Shown one piece after another: positions 42,498 to 51,131 of a stretch of 64,000 nucleotides of DNA (position 1 is the stretch's first letter; every line of letters begins with the position of its first letter). Location of the stretch: contig NZ_OU745373.1 of the NCBI RefSeq assembly GCF_916618745.1, positions 62,001 through 126,000 of the forward strand, in the 5' to 3' direction. Under the pieces are notes generated by a model. That model saw only the letters and a list, made by a program, of their open reading frames with translations, had not been told where the DNA came from and did no database searches. A program made the translations under genes and the position numbers. Source of the DNA: Cardiobacterium sp. Marseille-Q4385 (GTDB lineage Bacteria > Pseudomonadota > Gammaproteobacteria > Cardiobacteriales > Cardiobacteriaceae).

Positions 42498-44315
42498 ATG
42501 TCAGCTTCCGTTATCTCTTTCCAAGTTGCTCCTGCGCCCGGCGGACACCGCTTCAACGTGCAGCAACGTGTGCCGGTGGCGGCAGCGAGTGAAATCGTCT
42601 TCTACCTGCCGATATGGATACCGGGCAGCTACATGCGCCGCGACTTTGCCCGCCTGCTCTCGCGTCTCACCGTGCGCGACCAGGGCGGCACCCTCATCCC
42701 GCATAGCTTCGAAACGCCCTCGCGCTGGCGGGTCAGCGTTCCCGAACACTGCGACGAACTCCTCATCACATACAGCATCTACGCGCGCGACATCAGCGTG
42801 CGCGGCTGCTACCTCGACCACGAACGCGGCATCCTGAACCCCTGCTGTGCCTGCCTCGCCGTCGAGGGGATGGAGCACCTGCCGCAGCGTCTCGTCCTCG
42901 CGCTGGAAGGACACCGCGCCGGCTGGCAGGTGGCAGGAGCGCAGACCAACAGCGACGGTGCCTACTGGTTCGACAACTACGACCAGATGATCGACACCCC
43001 CTTCATGTTCGCCCACGAACTGACCATCCTTTCCTTCACCGCCGGTGGCGTGCCGCACGACATCGTCATCAGCGGCCGCTGCTGGGACTACGACCACGAA
43101 CGCCTGCGCCGCGACGTGCAGACCGTCTGCCGCGAAGCCGTCATGCTCTTTGGCGGCCTGCCGTCCATGAACCGCTACACCTTCCTCCTCCACCTCGGCG
43201 ACAACCTCTACGGCGGCCTCGAACACAGCTGCTCCACCCTGCTCATGGCCTCGCGCGACAGCCTGCCCGAGCCGGACAACCGGGGCAGCACCCGCTACGC
43301 CCAACTGCTTGGCCTCTTCTCGCACGAATACTTCCACACCTGGAACATCAAGGCGATGCGCCCGCCCGAATACCGCCATTACGACCTGCAAAACGAACAG
43401 CCGACCGAAATGCTCTGGCTCTTCGAAGGCTTCACCGCCTTCTTCGACAACTGGCTGCTGGTCAGAAGCGGCGTCATCACCATCCACAGCTACCTCGAAC
43501 TCCTCGCGCAGGACATCGCCCGTTACCGCCAGCGGCCGGGGCGGCACGTGCAAACCCTCGCCCAATCCAGCTACGAAGCCTGGACCAAACTCTACAACGG
43601 CGGCGAAGACGCGGTGAACAGCAGCACCACCTACTACATCCAGGGTGCGCTGGCCGCCTTCTGCCTCGACATCTACCTGCGCGCACACAGCGAAGACGGC
43701 GTCAGCCTGCCGATGATCATGCACCGCCTCTGGCACGACTACCACAGAAGCGGCGAAGCCATCGACGAAGAACGCTTCATCCGCCTGACCGCCGACCTCT
43801 TGCCGGAAGACCTCGAAACCCCGCTGCGCGGCTTCCTCCGCCGCCTCGTACACAGCACCGACCCGCTGCCGCTTGACGAAGCCGCCGCATACATCGGCCT
43901 CACCATCCACATGCTGCCCGCCGCCAGCAACGGCGACCTCGGCAGCGACGTGCCCACCGCGCAGCGCTACCAGAGCGACCCCGGCATCCGCTGGCAAAAA
44001 CACGGAAACCATTACCACGTGACCCGCATTGACGACACCAGCCCGGCGGCGCTGGCGGGCATCGCCATGGATGACCAGCTGATCGCCGTGAACGGCTACC
44101 GCGCCGACGACGCCCAACTGGCGCGCCACCTGCGCTACGCCGCACCGGGCAACGCCGCCGTGCTGCACATCTTCCGCGACAACGTCCTGCACGCCATCGC
44201 CTTCACCCTCGAACCCACCTCACTCGACACCTGCCTCATCCAGCGCAACAGCGACGCCGATGACATCACCCGCATGCGCCAGCGACACTGGTTCAACCGC
44301 AACGAACACAACTGA
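42498..44315 (+). CDS. M61 family (glycyl aminopeptidase-like) metallopeptidase with PDZ domain
   Basis: 605 residues. The zinc motif HEYFHTWNIKAMRP (about 275) with downstream ligand Glu in LFEGFTAFFDNW marks the M61 family. A PDZ-like C-terminal domain (about 495-580) has YHVTRIDDTSPAALAGIAMD, then DQLIAVNGY. No signal peptide, so cytoplasmic. GAGG lies before the ATG at 42498; a longer frame upstream overlaps clpS antisense. Confidence 0.92.
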   Translation: MSASVISFQVAPAPGGHRFNVQQRVPVAAASEIVFYLPIWIPGSYMRRDFARLLSRLTVRDQGGTLIPHSFETPSRWRVSVPEHCDELLITYSIYARDISVRGCYLDHERGILNPCCACLAVEGMEHLPQRLVLALEGHRAGWQVAGAQTNSDGAYWFDNYDQMIDTPFMFAHELTILSFTAGGVPHDIVISGRCWDYDHERLRRDVQTVCREAVMLFGGLPSMNRYTFLLHLGDNLYGGLEHSCSTLLMASRDSLPEPDNRGSTRYAQLLGLFSHEYFHTWNIKAMRPPEYRHYDLQNEQPTEMLWLFEGFTAFFDNWLLVRSGVITIHSYLELLAQDIARYRQRPGRHVQTLAQSSYEAWTKLYNGGEDAVNSSTTYYIQGALAAFCLDIYLRAHSEDGVSLPMIMHRLWHDYHRSGEAIDEERFIRLTADLLPEDLETPLRGFLRRLVHSTDPLPLDEAAAYIGLTIHMLPAASNGDLGSDVPTAQRYQSDPGIRWQKHGNHYHVTRIDDTSPAALAGIAMDDQLIAVNGYRADDAQLARHLRYAAPGNAAVLHIFRDNVLHAIAFTLEPTSLDTCLIQRNSDADDITRMRQRHWFNRNEHN

Positions 44316-44336
44316 ATCCCCAATCGGAACCCGAAC

Positions 44337-44459
44337 ATGACCCAAACCCTAACCCTCCCCACCCCGGACGACCTGCACATCCACCTGCGCGACGGCGCCG
44401 CCCTCGCCCGCACCGTACCTGACGCCGCCGCCGCAACCCCCGTGCCACCGCCCCTTTAA
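44337..44459 (+). pseudogene. pyrC 5'-end duplicate, 40 codons
   Basis: A short frame whose first 29 residues (MTQTLTLPTPDDLHIHLRDG, AALARTVPD) equal the start of the intact PyrC at 45947 with few changes, then diverges and stops. About 90 bp of DNA match. It lies just before the DHA2 exporter gene, so that gene is bracketed by direct repeats of the pyrC start. Confidence 0.85.
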
Positions 44460-44475
44460 CCCGTCGCAAAACACC

Positions 44476-45900
44476 ATGCACACCACCGCCGACGCCACCA
44501 CTGAACACGAATACCTCGCCGACCGCCCCGGCTTTCCCGCCAAAACCATCGTCGCCGCCCTCTTCGTTGGCGCCTTCTTCGGCTACCTCAACGACACCCT
44601 GCTCAACGTCGCCCTCACCCCGATCATGCACGACTTCGCCGTGGACAAAACCACCGTGCAATGGCTGACCACCGGCTTTCTGCTGGTAATGGGCGCCTTC
44701 ACCCCCATCACCGCCAGACTCATCCAGCGGACAGAAACCCGCAAAATGGTGCTCATCACCCAGGCGACCTTCCTCGCCGGCTCACTCGTCTGCGCCTGCG
44801 CGCCGACCTTCGCCGTCCTCCTCGCCGGGCGGCTGGTGCAGGCCATCGCCGCCGCCTGCTTCGTGCCGCTGCTGTTCAACGGCATCCTCGCCATCTACCC
44901 GCCCCGGCGGCGCGGCACCGCAATGGGCGTCATCACCATGATGTTCACCGTCGCCCCCGCCATCGGCCCGACCGTCTCCGGCATCATCATCGACCACAGC
45001 CACTGGCGCGTCCTCTTTGCCTTCACCGCTCCGTTCATCCTGGCGGCGATGCTGCTGGTCGGCAAAACCCTCAACGAAAACCTGAGCAGCATCAGCCGTC
45101 CGAAAATCGACCTGCCCTCGGCGGCGCTGTCCGTCGCGGGCTTCGGCGGACTGGTCTATGCCTGCAGCAACTTCGCCCACCTGGGCGCTACAACCTTTGC
45201 CGCACTCGCCATCGGCGCGCTGCTGCTGATTGGCGTCTTCGTGCGGCGGCAACACCGCATCGACGTGCCGCTGCTCAACCTGCGTGCCTTCGGCTACGCC
45301 CAGTTCCGCTACAGCGTCATCATCCTCGCCAGCGTCTCCTTCCTCTTCCTCGGCCTCGAACTGCTCATCCCCATCTACACCCAGCAGGTGCTGCTGCTCA
45401 GCGGCACCATTACCGGCCTCATCCTGCTGCCCGCCAGCATCGCCGAAGTCATCGCCGCGCCGCTGCTTGGCCGCCTGCTTGACCGCAAGGGCGGGCGCTT
45501 CACCGTACTGCCCGCCACCATCCTGCTGACTGCCCTGCTGGTCGTACTGTGGTTGCTGCTGCGGCTGGAAACCCAGGTGATCGCCCTCTCCGCCACCTTC
45601 ACCCTGCTCACCGTCGCCGGCGCCGCCTGCGTCACCGGCGAAACCCACGGCCTGAACGCCCTGCCCAAAGCGCTCAACCCGCACGGCGCCGCCATCATCG
45701 CCACCCTCAACCCGATCGCGGGCGCGATGGGCGCGGCCTACTTCATCGGCGCGACCAACATCGGCGAAAAACTCAGCACCGCCGCCACGGTACAACAAAC
45801 CATGCTGGGCGGCATCCGCCTCGCCGTCGGCAGCGCGCTCATCCTCGCCGCCACCACCATCTGGCTCGCCAGCAAACTGCAACCGAACCGGGCGGAATAA
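44476..45900 (+). CDS. DHA2 family MFS multidrug exporter
   Basis: 474 residues, up to 14 membrane helices. The opening helix contains FFGYLNDTLLNVALTPIMHD, the DHA2 version of motif D1; WLTTGFLLVMGAFTPITARL, the RETRKM-like loop 2-3 (QRTETRKM) and GRLVQAIAAACFVPLLFN follow. Drug/H+ antiporters of this kind pump cationic compounds; substrate unknown. No clear Shine-Dalgarno. It sits between a partial and a complete pyrC start. Confidence 0.92.
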   Translation: MHTTADATTEHEYLADRPGFPAKTIVAALFVGAFFGYLNDTLLNVALTPIMHDFAVDKTTVQWLTTGFLLVMGAFTPITARLIQRTETRKMVLITQATFLAGSLVCACAPTFAVLLAGRLVQAIAAACFVPLLFNGILAIYPPRRRGTAMGVITMMFTVAPAIGPTVSGIIIDHSHWRVLFAFTAPFILAAMLLVGKTLNENLSSISRPKIDLPSAALSVAGFGGLVYACSNFAHLGATTFAALAIGALLLIGVFVRRQHRIDVPLLNLRAFGYAQFRYSVIILASVSFLFLGLELLIPIYTQQVLLLSGTITGLILLPASIAEVIAAPLLGRLLDRKGGRFTVLPATILLTALLVVLWLLLRLETQVIALSATFTLLTVAGAACVTGETHGLNALPKALNPHGAAIIATLNPIAGAMGAAYFIGATNIGEKLSTAATVQQTMLGGIRLAVGSALILAATTIWLASKLQPNRAE

Positions 45901-45946
45901 AAAGACCATCATCCCGCACCTTTATCCCCAAAAAACAGGAAACCCC

Positions 45947-46981
45947 ATGCAAACCCTCACCCTCCCCACCCCGGACGACCTGCACATCCACCTGCGCGAC
46001 GGCGCCGCCCTGACCCGCACCGTCCCCGACGCCGCCGCCCAATGCGCGCGTGCGCTCATCATGCCCAACCTCACCCCCGCCGTGGATACCTTGGACGCCG
46101 TCACCGCCTACCGCGAGCGCATCCTCGCCCACATCCCGGCGGACAAAACCTTCACCCCGCTGATGAGCCTATACCTCAGCGACAGCCTCACCCCGGAAAC
46201 CGTGCTGGCGGCGAAAACGGCGGGCGTCGTCGCCATCAAATGGTATCCCAAAGGCGCGACCACCAACTCCGCCCAAGGCGTCGCCGACCCACAAAAACTC
46301 GACCCCATCCTGGAAGCGATGCAACAGGCGGGACTGCTGCTCCTCATCCACGGCGAAGTCACGACCGACGGCGTGGACATCTTCGACCGCGAAGCCACCT
46401 TCATCGACAGCACCCTGGAGCCACTGCGCCGCCGCTTCCCGCGCCTGCGCATCGTCCTCGAACACATCACCACCGCACACGCCGTCGCCTACATCCAAAA
46501 CCAGCGCGACAACCTCGCCGCCACCATCACCGCGCACCACCTCCTCTACAACCGCAACGCCCTGCTCGTCGGCGGCCTGAAACCGCACTACTACTGCCTG
46601 CCTATCCTCAAAACCGAAGCCGACCGCCAAGCGCTACTTGCCGCCATCGCCAGCGGTGATTCCCGCTACTTCATGGGCACAGACAGCGCGCCACACCCGC
46701 GCCACGCCAAAGAAAACGCCTGCGGCTGCGCCGGCTGCTACACTGCCCACGCTACCCTGCCGCTCTACGCTGCCGCCTTCGAACAGGCCGGCGCGCTCGA
46801 CAAACTGCCGGCCTTCGCCGCCAGACACGGCGCCGACTACTACGGCCTGCCCTACAACACCGGCGAAATCACCGTCGAGCGCTGCCCGCAAACCTTCCCG
46901 GAAACCCTGCCCTACGGCGACGACGAAGTCGTCCCCTTCTTGGCGGGGCAGGAATGGCCGTGGCGCATCAAAACCACCTAA
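45947..46981 (+). CDS. pyrC: PyrC, dihydroorotase
   Basis: 344 residues. Closes carbamoyl-aspartate to dihydroorotate in pyrimidine synthesis. Zinc ligands are in DDLHIHLRDG (His13, His15), the carbamylated Lys in GVVAIKWYPKGATTNS, LIHGEV, LEHITT and the catalytic Asp in FMGTDSAPH. Short E. coli-type (class II) enzyme. AGGAAA precedes the ATG. Confidence 0.96.
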   Translation: MQTLTLPTPDDLHIHLRDGAALTRTVPDAAAQCARALIMPNLTPAVDTLDAVTAYRERILAHIPADKTFTPLMSLYLSDSLTPETVLAAKTAGVVAIKWYPKGATTNSAQGVADPQKLDPILEAMQQAGLLLLIHGEVTTDGVDIFDREATFIDSTLEPLRRRFPRLRIVLEHITTAHAVAYIQNQRDNLAATITAHHLLYNRNALLVGGLKPHYYCLPILKTEADRQALLAAIASGDSRYFMGTDSAPHPRHAKENACGCAGCYTAHATLPLYAAAFEQAGALDKLPAFAARHGADYYGLPYNTGEITVERCPQTFPETLPYGDDEVVPFLAGQEWPWRIKTT

Positions 46982-47008
46982 CCCATCGCCAACACCCATA
47001 GAAACACC

Positions 47009-49723
47009 ATGAAAAACGCAAAAAACTGGCGGACGGAAGACCCCTATCACGCCCGCGAACAACGCAAATACGGCGCGAACCCCCTGCCCAGCCGCGAATA
47101 CATCCTCAGCTGGCTGGAAGCGCAGGGCAAACCGCTCACCTTCACGCAAATCACCAAAGCCTTCGCCATGGACAGCGAAGAAGCCGACCGCCTGCAATAC
47201 CGCCTAAAAGCCATGCTCAGTGCCGGACAGCTCATGTGCAACCGCCAGGGCCGCTACGGCGTGACCCGCAAAATGGATCTCATCGCCGGCTTCGTCATCG
47301 CCCACCAGGAAGGCTACGGCTTCCTCAGCCCGGAAAGCGGCGAACCGGACGGCTTCATCCCGCCCAAATACATGGCCGAACTCATGCACGGCGACAAAAT
47401 CCTTGCCCGCGTCAAACATGAAGACGACAGCGGTCGCAAAGACTACGCGCCGGTGGAAATCCTCGAACGCGCACAAAAGCGCATCGTCGGCAAACTCGCC
47501 GTACAACATGGCGTGTGGACCCTCGTCCCGGAAAACCGCCGCCTGACCCAGCACATGCTCATACCGGCGGGCGAACTCGGCGGCGGTAAGGCGGGACAAG
47601 TCGTCATCGGCGAAATCACCGCCTACCCCTCGCGCTACCGGCAGCCCATCGGCAAAATCATCGCCGTCCTCGGCGAAGCCATGTCGGCCGGCATGGAAAC
47701 CGATATCGCCATCGAAAACCACAACATCCCCGCCGAATTCCCCGCCGACGTCCTCGCCGAAAGCGAACGCCTGCCCGACGAACTGCAAGCGGAAGACTAT
47801 GACAACCGCCTCGACCTGCGCCACCTGCCCTTCGTTACCATCGACGGCATCACCGCGCGCGACTTCGATGACGCCGTCTATGCCGAAAAACGTGGCAGCA
47901 ACTACCGCCTCTACGTCGCCATTGCCGACGTCGCCCACTACGTCCGCCCCGACAGCCCGCTCGACGTGGAAGCCTACAACCGGGGGACCTCCGTGTACTT
48001 CCCCGACCGCGTTATCCCGATGCTGCCGGAAAAACTCTCCAACGGCCTCTGCTCGCTCAACCCCGACGTGGACCGCCTGGCGATGGTCTGCGAAATCACC
48101 CTCGCGCCGGACGGCAGCATCAAGCGCAGCGCCTTCCACGACGCCGTCATCCACTCGCACGCCCGCCTCACCTACGAAACCGTCGAAGAAATCCTCTTTG
48201 CCGACAACACCCAGCTGCGTGACAGCTTCGCCAAACTCGCCCGCCCGCTCGACACCCTGAAAAGCGTGTACCAGATCCTGCACGCCGCCAGAGAAGCGCG
48301 CAGCGTCATCGACTTCCACGCCGCCGAGCCCGAATTTATCTACGACAGTGAAGGCAAAATCGAAACCATCAAAACCCGCGAACGCCTCGAATCGCACCGC
48401 CTCATCGAAGAATGCATGATTGCGGCAAACATCTGCGCGGCAAAAACCATCGGCAAACACAAAATCCCCGCCCTCTACCGCGTCCACGACGACCCCAGCG
48501 AAGAACGCCTCGCCCGCCTTATCGACTTCCTTGGCAAACGCGGCATCCGCTGGCAGGGCGGAACAGAAAGCGCCACCCCGCAACAATTCTCCGAACTGCT
48601 CACCCGCTGCGCCGAACGCCCCGACTACGCCCAAATCGAAACCATGGTACTGCGCAGCATGAGCCAGGCCATCTACGTCCCGGACAACCGTGGCCACTTC
48701 GGCCTCGCGCTCGAACACTACGCGCACTTCACCTCGCCCATCCGCCGCTACCCCGACCTGCTCGTGCACCGCGCCATCCGCCACCACCTGCACGGCGGCA
48801 GCCGCGAAGACTACCCGTACAGCGCCGAAAGCATGGTCGAAAAAGGCAAACACTGCTCGATGACCGAACGCCGTGCCGACGAAGCCACCCGCGACGCCAT
48901 GGACTTCCTCAAATGCGAATTCATGAGCCACCGCATCGGCGAGCACTACCATGGCCGCATCGCCGGCATCACCAACTTCGGCTTCTTCGTGGCCCTGGAC
49001 GACCTCGGCATCGACGGCCTCGTCCACGTCTCGACCCTGACCAACGACTACTACCACTACCACAGCGACACCTTCACCCTCACCGGCGAACGCAGCGGCT
49101 ACCGCTTCGCGCTGATGGACGAAGTCGAAATCCAGGTTGCCAAAGTCGATCTCGAAGACCGCAAAATCGACTTCGAACTCATCGCCCACCAGGGCAAAGC
49201 ACTCGGCGGCGGCAAAAAACGCGGCAAAACCGCTGCCCCGCCTGCCCAGACAACAACGCCGGCGGCTAAAACAACAGAACCCGCACAAGCGACAAAAACC
49301 GCGAAAGCCGCCAAAGACACGAAGACTGCGGAAAAAGCGACCAAACCCGCCAAAGCGGAGAAAGCCGCGAAGACCGCAGAAAAAGCAGCAAAACCGGCTA
49401 AAGCGGCCAAAGCCGCGAAGACTGCGGAAAAAGCGGCAAAACCCGCCAAGGCGGCTAAAGCCGCGAAGACCGCAGAAAAAGCAGCGAAACCCGCCAAGGC
49501 AGCTAAAGCCGCGAAGACTGCGGAAAAAGCGGCAAAACCCGCCAAGGCAGCTAAAGCCGCGAAGACTGCGGAAAAAGCAGCAAAACCCGCCAAAGCGGCA
49601 AAAGCCGCGAAGACTGCGGAAAAAGCGGCAAAAGCTACAAAAACAGCGGCAAAAGTTGCCAAAACAGAAAAAGCAGCGAAAAAAACCACTGCCAAAGCAA
49701 AGCGGACAAAAAAGAACGCCTGA
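47009..49723 (+). CDS. rnr: RNase R with an extended Lys/Ala repeat tail
   Basis: 904 residues (E. coli RNase R is 813). 3'-5' exoribonuclease for structured RNA. Winged-helix N terminus, cold-shock domains (about 85-235), RNB domain with VTIDGITARDFDDAV (about 275-290; catalytic Asp cluster), S1 domain (about 645-730; GRIAGITNFGFFVALDDLGI). The last ~170 residues are Lys/Ala-rich with a repeated 16-residue unit containing KTAEKAAKPAKAAKAA. RNase R tails are basic in other species, but a tandem-repeat one is unusual. Confidence 0.95.
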   Translation: MKNAKNWRTEDPYHAREQRKYGANPLPSREYILSWLEAQGKPLTFTQITKAFAMDSEEADRLQYRLKAMLSAGQLMCNRQGRYGVTRKMDLIAGFVIAHQEGYGFLSPESGEPDGFIPPKYMAELMHGDKILARVKHEDDSGRKDYAPVEILERAQKRIVGKLAVQHGVWTLVPENRRLTQHMLIPAGELGGGKAGQVVIGEITAYPSRYRQPIGKIIAVLGEAMSAGMETDIAIENHNIPAEFPADVLAESERLPDELQAEDYDNRLDLRHLPFVTIDGITARDFDDAVYAEKRGSNYRLYVAIADVAHYVRPDSPLDVEAYNRGTSVYFPDRVIPMLPEKLSNGLCSLNPDVDRLAMVCEITLAPDGSIKRSAFHDAVIHSHARLTYETVEEILFADNTQLRDSFAKLARPLDTLKSVYQILHAAREARSVIDFHAAEPEFIYDSEGKIETIKTRERLESHRLIEECMIAANICAAKTIGKHKIPALYRVHDDPSEERLARLIDFLGKRGIRWQGGTESATPQQFSELLTRCAERPDYAQIETMVLRSMSQAIYVPDNRGHFGLALEHYAHFTSPIRRYPDLLVHRAIRHHLHGGSREDYPYSAESMVEKGKHCSMTERRADEATRDAMDFLKCEFMSHRIGEHYHGRIAGITNFGFFVALDDLGIDGLVHVSTLTNDYYHYHSDTFTLTGERSGYRFALMDEVEIQVAKVDLEDRKIDFELIAHQGKALGGGKKRGKTAAPPAQTTTPAAKTTEPAQATKTAKAAKDTKTAEKATKPAKAEKAAKTAEKAAKPAKAAKAAKTAEKAAKPAKAAKAAKTAEKAAKPAKAAKAAKTAEKAAKPAKAAKAAKTAEKAAKPAKAAKAAKTAEKAAKATKTAAKVAKTEKAAKKTTAKAKRTKKNA
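49325..49660 (+). repeat. 48-bp tandem repeat in the rnr tail, seven units
   Basis: ACTGCGGAAAAAGC-like cores start at 49325, 49373, 49421, 49469, 49517, 49565 and 49613, a strict 48-bp step (16 codons). Third-position differences alternate between units, showing repeated duplication. The frame is kept, so copy-number change would only lengthen or shorten the tail. Confidence 0.9.
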
Positions 49724-49749
49724 CATGCTGACGGAGCCGGCACTTACGC

Positions 49750-49815
49750 CGCTTGGCGGGCTCAGTATTTATGCCGCTTGGCGAGGCCAGCATTTACGCC
49801 GCTTGGCGCATACCC
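49750..49815 (+). repeat. Three 25-bp repeat units
   Basis: CGCTTGG cores at 49750, 49775 and 49800, exactly 25 bp apart, in the 440-bp gap after rnr (49724-50163). That gap also holds a hairpin, three more units and a Correia-like element; no gene is seen in it. Confidence 0.85.
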
Positions 49816-49838
49816 AAACCTAAAACCCGCACGAAAAA

Positions 49839-49866
49839 AGCCCCTCCCCCAGTGGGGGAGGGGTTT
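49839..49866. repeat. GC-rich hairpin
   Basis: CCCCTCCCCC-AGT-GGGGGAGGGG (49841-49863) preceded by A6. Related hairpins lie at 39003 and 58784. It may terminate minus-strand transcripts, but it looks more like a dispersed repeat than a dedicated terminator. Confidence 0.6.
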
Positions 49867-49930
49867 GGGGAGAGGGTTGAGAAAAACCGCGCAGCGGCAA
49901 AAGCAATTTCGCGACCCCCAGCATCTATCC

Positions 49931-49992
49931 CGCTTAGCGAGGCCAGTATTTGCACCGCTTGGCGGAGCCAGTATTTATGCCGCTTGGCACCT
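49931..49992 (+). repeat. Three 25-bp repeat units
   Basis: Cores CGCTTAG/CGCTTGG at 49931, 49956 and 49981, 25 bp apart. Confidence 0.85.
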
Positions 49993-50036
49993 GCCCTAGC
50001 CTTTTTCATCGCCCAGCGCTGTGGCTTACGAAGCGA

Positions 50037-50144
50037 TATGGTTGAATAGATAAAAAAGCGTAACAAGGCGCGTTGCCGCAGACAGTACAGGTAGTACGGC
50101 AAGGCGACGCAACGCCGTTACGATTTTTTAGATGTTTAACCATA
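50037..50144. mobile_element. Correia-like miniature element, short form (108 bp)
   Basis: Bounded by TA on each side, with inverted ends ATGGTTGAATAGATAAAAAA and the complement of TTTTTTAGATGTTTAACCAT. The core GCCGCAGACAGTACAGGTAG followed by TACGGCAAGGCGACGCAACG closely matches Neisseria Correia repeat enclosed elements (which carry GCCGCAGACAGTACAAATAG). Non-coding; presumed mobilised by a transposase in trans. Confidence 0.8.
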
Positions 50145-50163
50145 CCGAGGCATAAAGGCCGCT

Positions 50164-51066
50164 TTACGGCAACGCAATCCCCAGGGTTTCGCACACCGTG
50201 CGCGGCAGGGTGAAGCGGCAGGTGCGGTTCGGGTCAACCATCTGGCAGATATGTACGTCGCCAGCGATGCTTTGCAGGGCGATCGCGCGATTGGCATCCA
50301 GCCCGCCGTGGGCGCAGAGCAGATCGCTCATCATCAGCGTCGCCATTTCCGCCGCTTGATCCAGTGTCGGGGCGGAGGCAATGGTGTGGCAGGCATCGGT
50401 CGTGACCGCCAACGGCAGCGGATAGGGGCGGCCTTTGATGACGTGCACTTCCACCTCAACCACGCCCTTGATTTCCAGGCCGGAGACGCCAACTTCGCCG
50501 TCGCCCATCGCCGCGTGCAAATCGCCCATCGCCAGCAGCGCACCCGCCACGTTGACCGGCAGGAGCAGGGTTGTGCCCTCGCTGATGATTTTGGTGTCCA
50601 TATTGCCGCCATGCGCATCCGGCGTGCCGCAGCTGACTGCTTCTCCGGCAGGTGCGGTGCCGATGACACCAATCATCGGATTGCGCGGCAGACGCAGTGT
50701 ATCGAAGAGCACGACGTGATCCTCCGCCACCGGCACAAAGTCGATGCGTCCGGCCGTCAGACGCGCTCCCGCCACACCCGCGCCGGGCAGGGTCGCCAGC
50801 ACCGCGCGCTTGTCCAGCTCGATGCGGTGGATATGCACGCGCAGGGTGTCACCCGGCTCGGCACCTTCGATGTAAAGCGGCCCAGTCGCCGGATTGATGC
50901 GGTTCCAGTCCAGTTGCTCGAAGGTGTCGCCGGGCTGCTGAATCTGGTCGGTAAAACAGTCGCAGGTCTCGAAGCGGACACGACTGCCGTCTGCCACACG
51001 CAGCACGGGCGGGTTTTGCGGCGACATGGCATAGATTATGTGCTCGGCGGGAATGGTAGGGATCAT
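50164..51066 (-). CDS. Acetamidase/formamidase family protein
   Basis: 300 residues. Hydrolyses short amides to ammonia and acid in characterised relatives. GDTFEQLDWNRINPATGPLY, IEGAEPGDTLRVHIHRIEL, the metal-site region GGNMDTKIISEGTTLLLPVN, LLAMGDLHAAMGDGEVGVSG and the C-terminal LMMSDLLCAHGGLDANRAIA fit the family. AGGAG precedes the ATG. Divergent from the NrtR-like gene, with a 65-bp gap. Confidence 0.9.
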   Translation of the reverse strand: MIPTIPAEHIIYAMSPQNPPVLRVADGSRVRFETCDCFTDQIQQPGDTFEQLDWNRINPATGPLYIEGAEPGDTLRVHIHRIELDKRAVLATLPGAGVAGARLTAGRIDFVPVAEDHVVLFDTLRLPRNPMIGVIGTAPAGEAVSCGTPDAHGGNMDTKIISEGTTLLLPVNVAGALLAMGDLHAAMGDGEVGVSGLEIKGVVEVEVHVIKGRPYPLPLAVTTDACHTIASAPTLDQAAEMATLMMSDLLCAHGGLDANRAIALQSIAGDVHICQMVDPNRTCRFTLPRTVCETLGIALP

Positions 51067-51131
51067 GGGAGGCTCCTGATGGGAATGGGGAGTTGTAGAA
51101 TACCACCCCTGTTTTCTACCGCTATCCTGTT

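Noticed and set aside
44337..44459. Leader peptide gene controlling the exporter
   Set aside because: The match to the pyrC start extends over about 90 bp of DNA, which fits duplication better than a leader; translation cannot be excluded.
47204..49726. 840-codon minus-strand open frame
   Set aside because: Antisense to rnr; the Cys/Phe-rich protein mirrors the Lys/Ala tail on the other strand.
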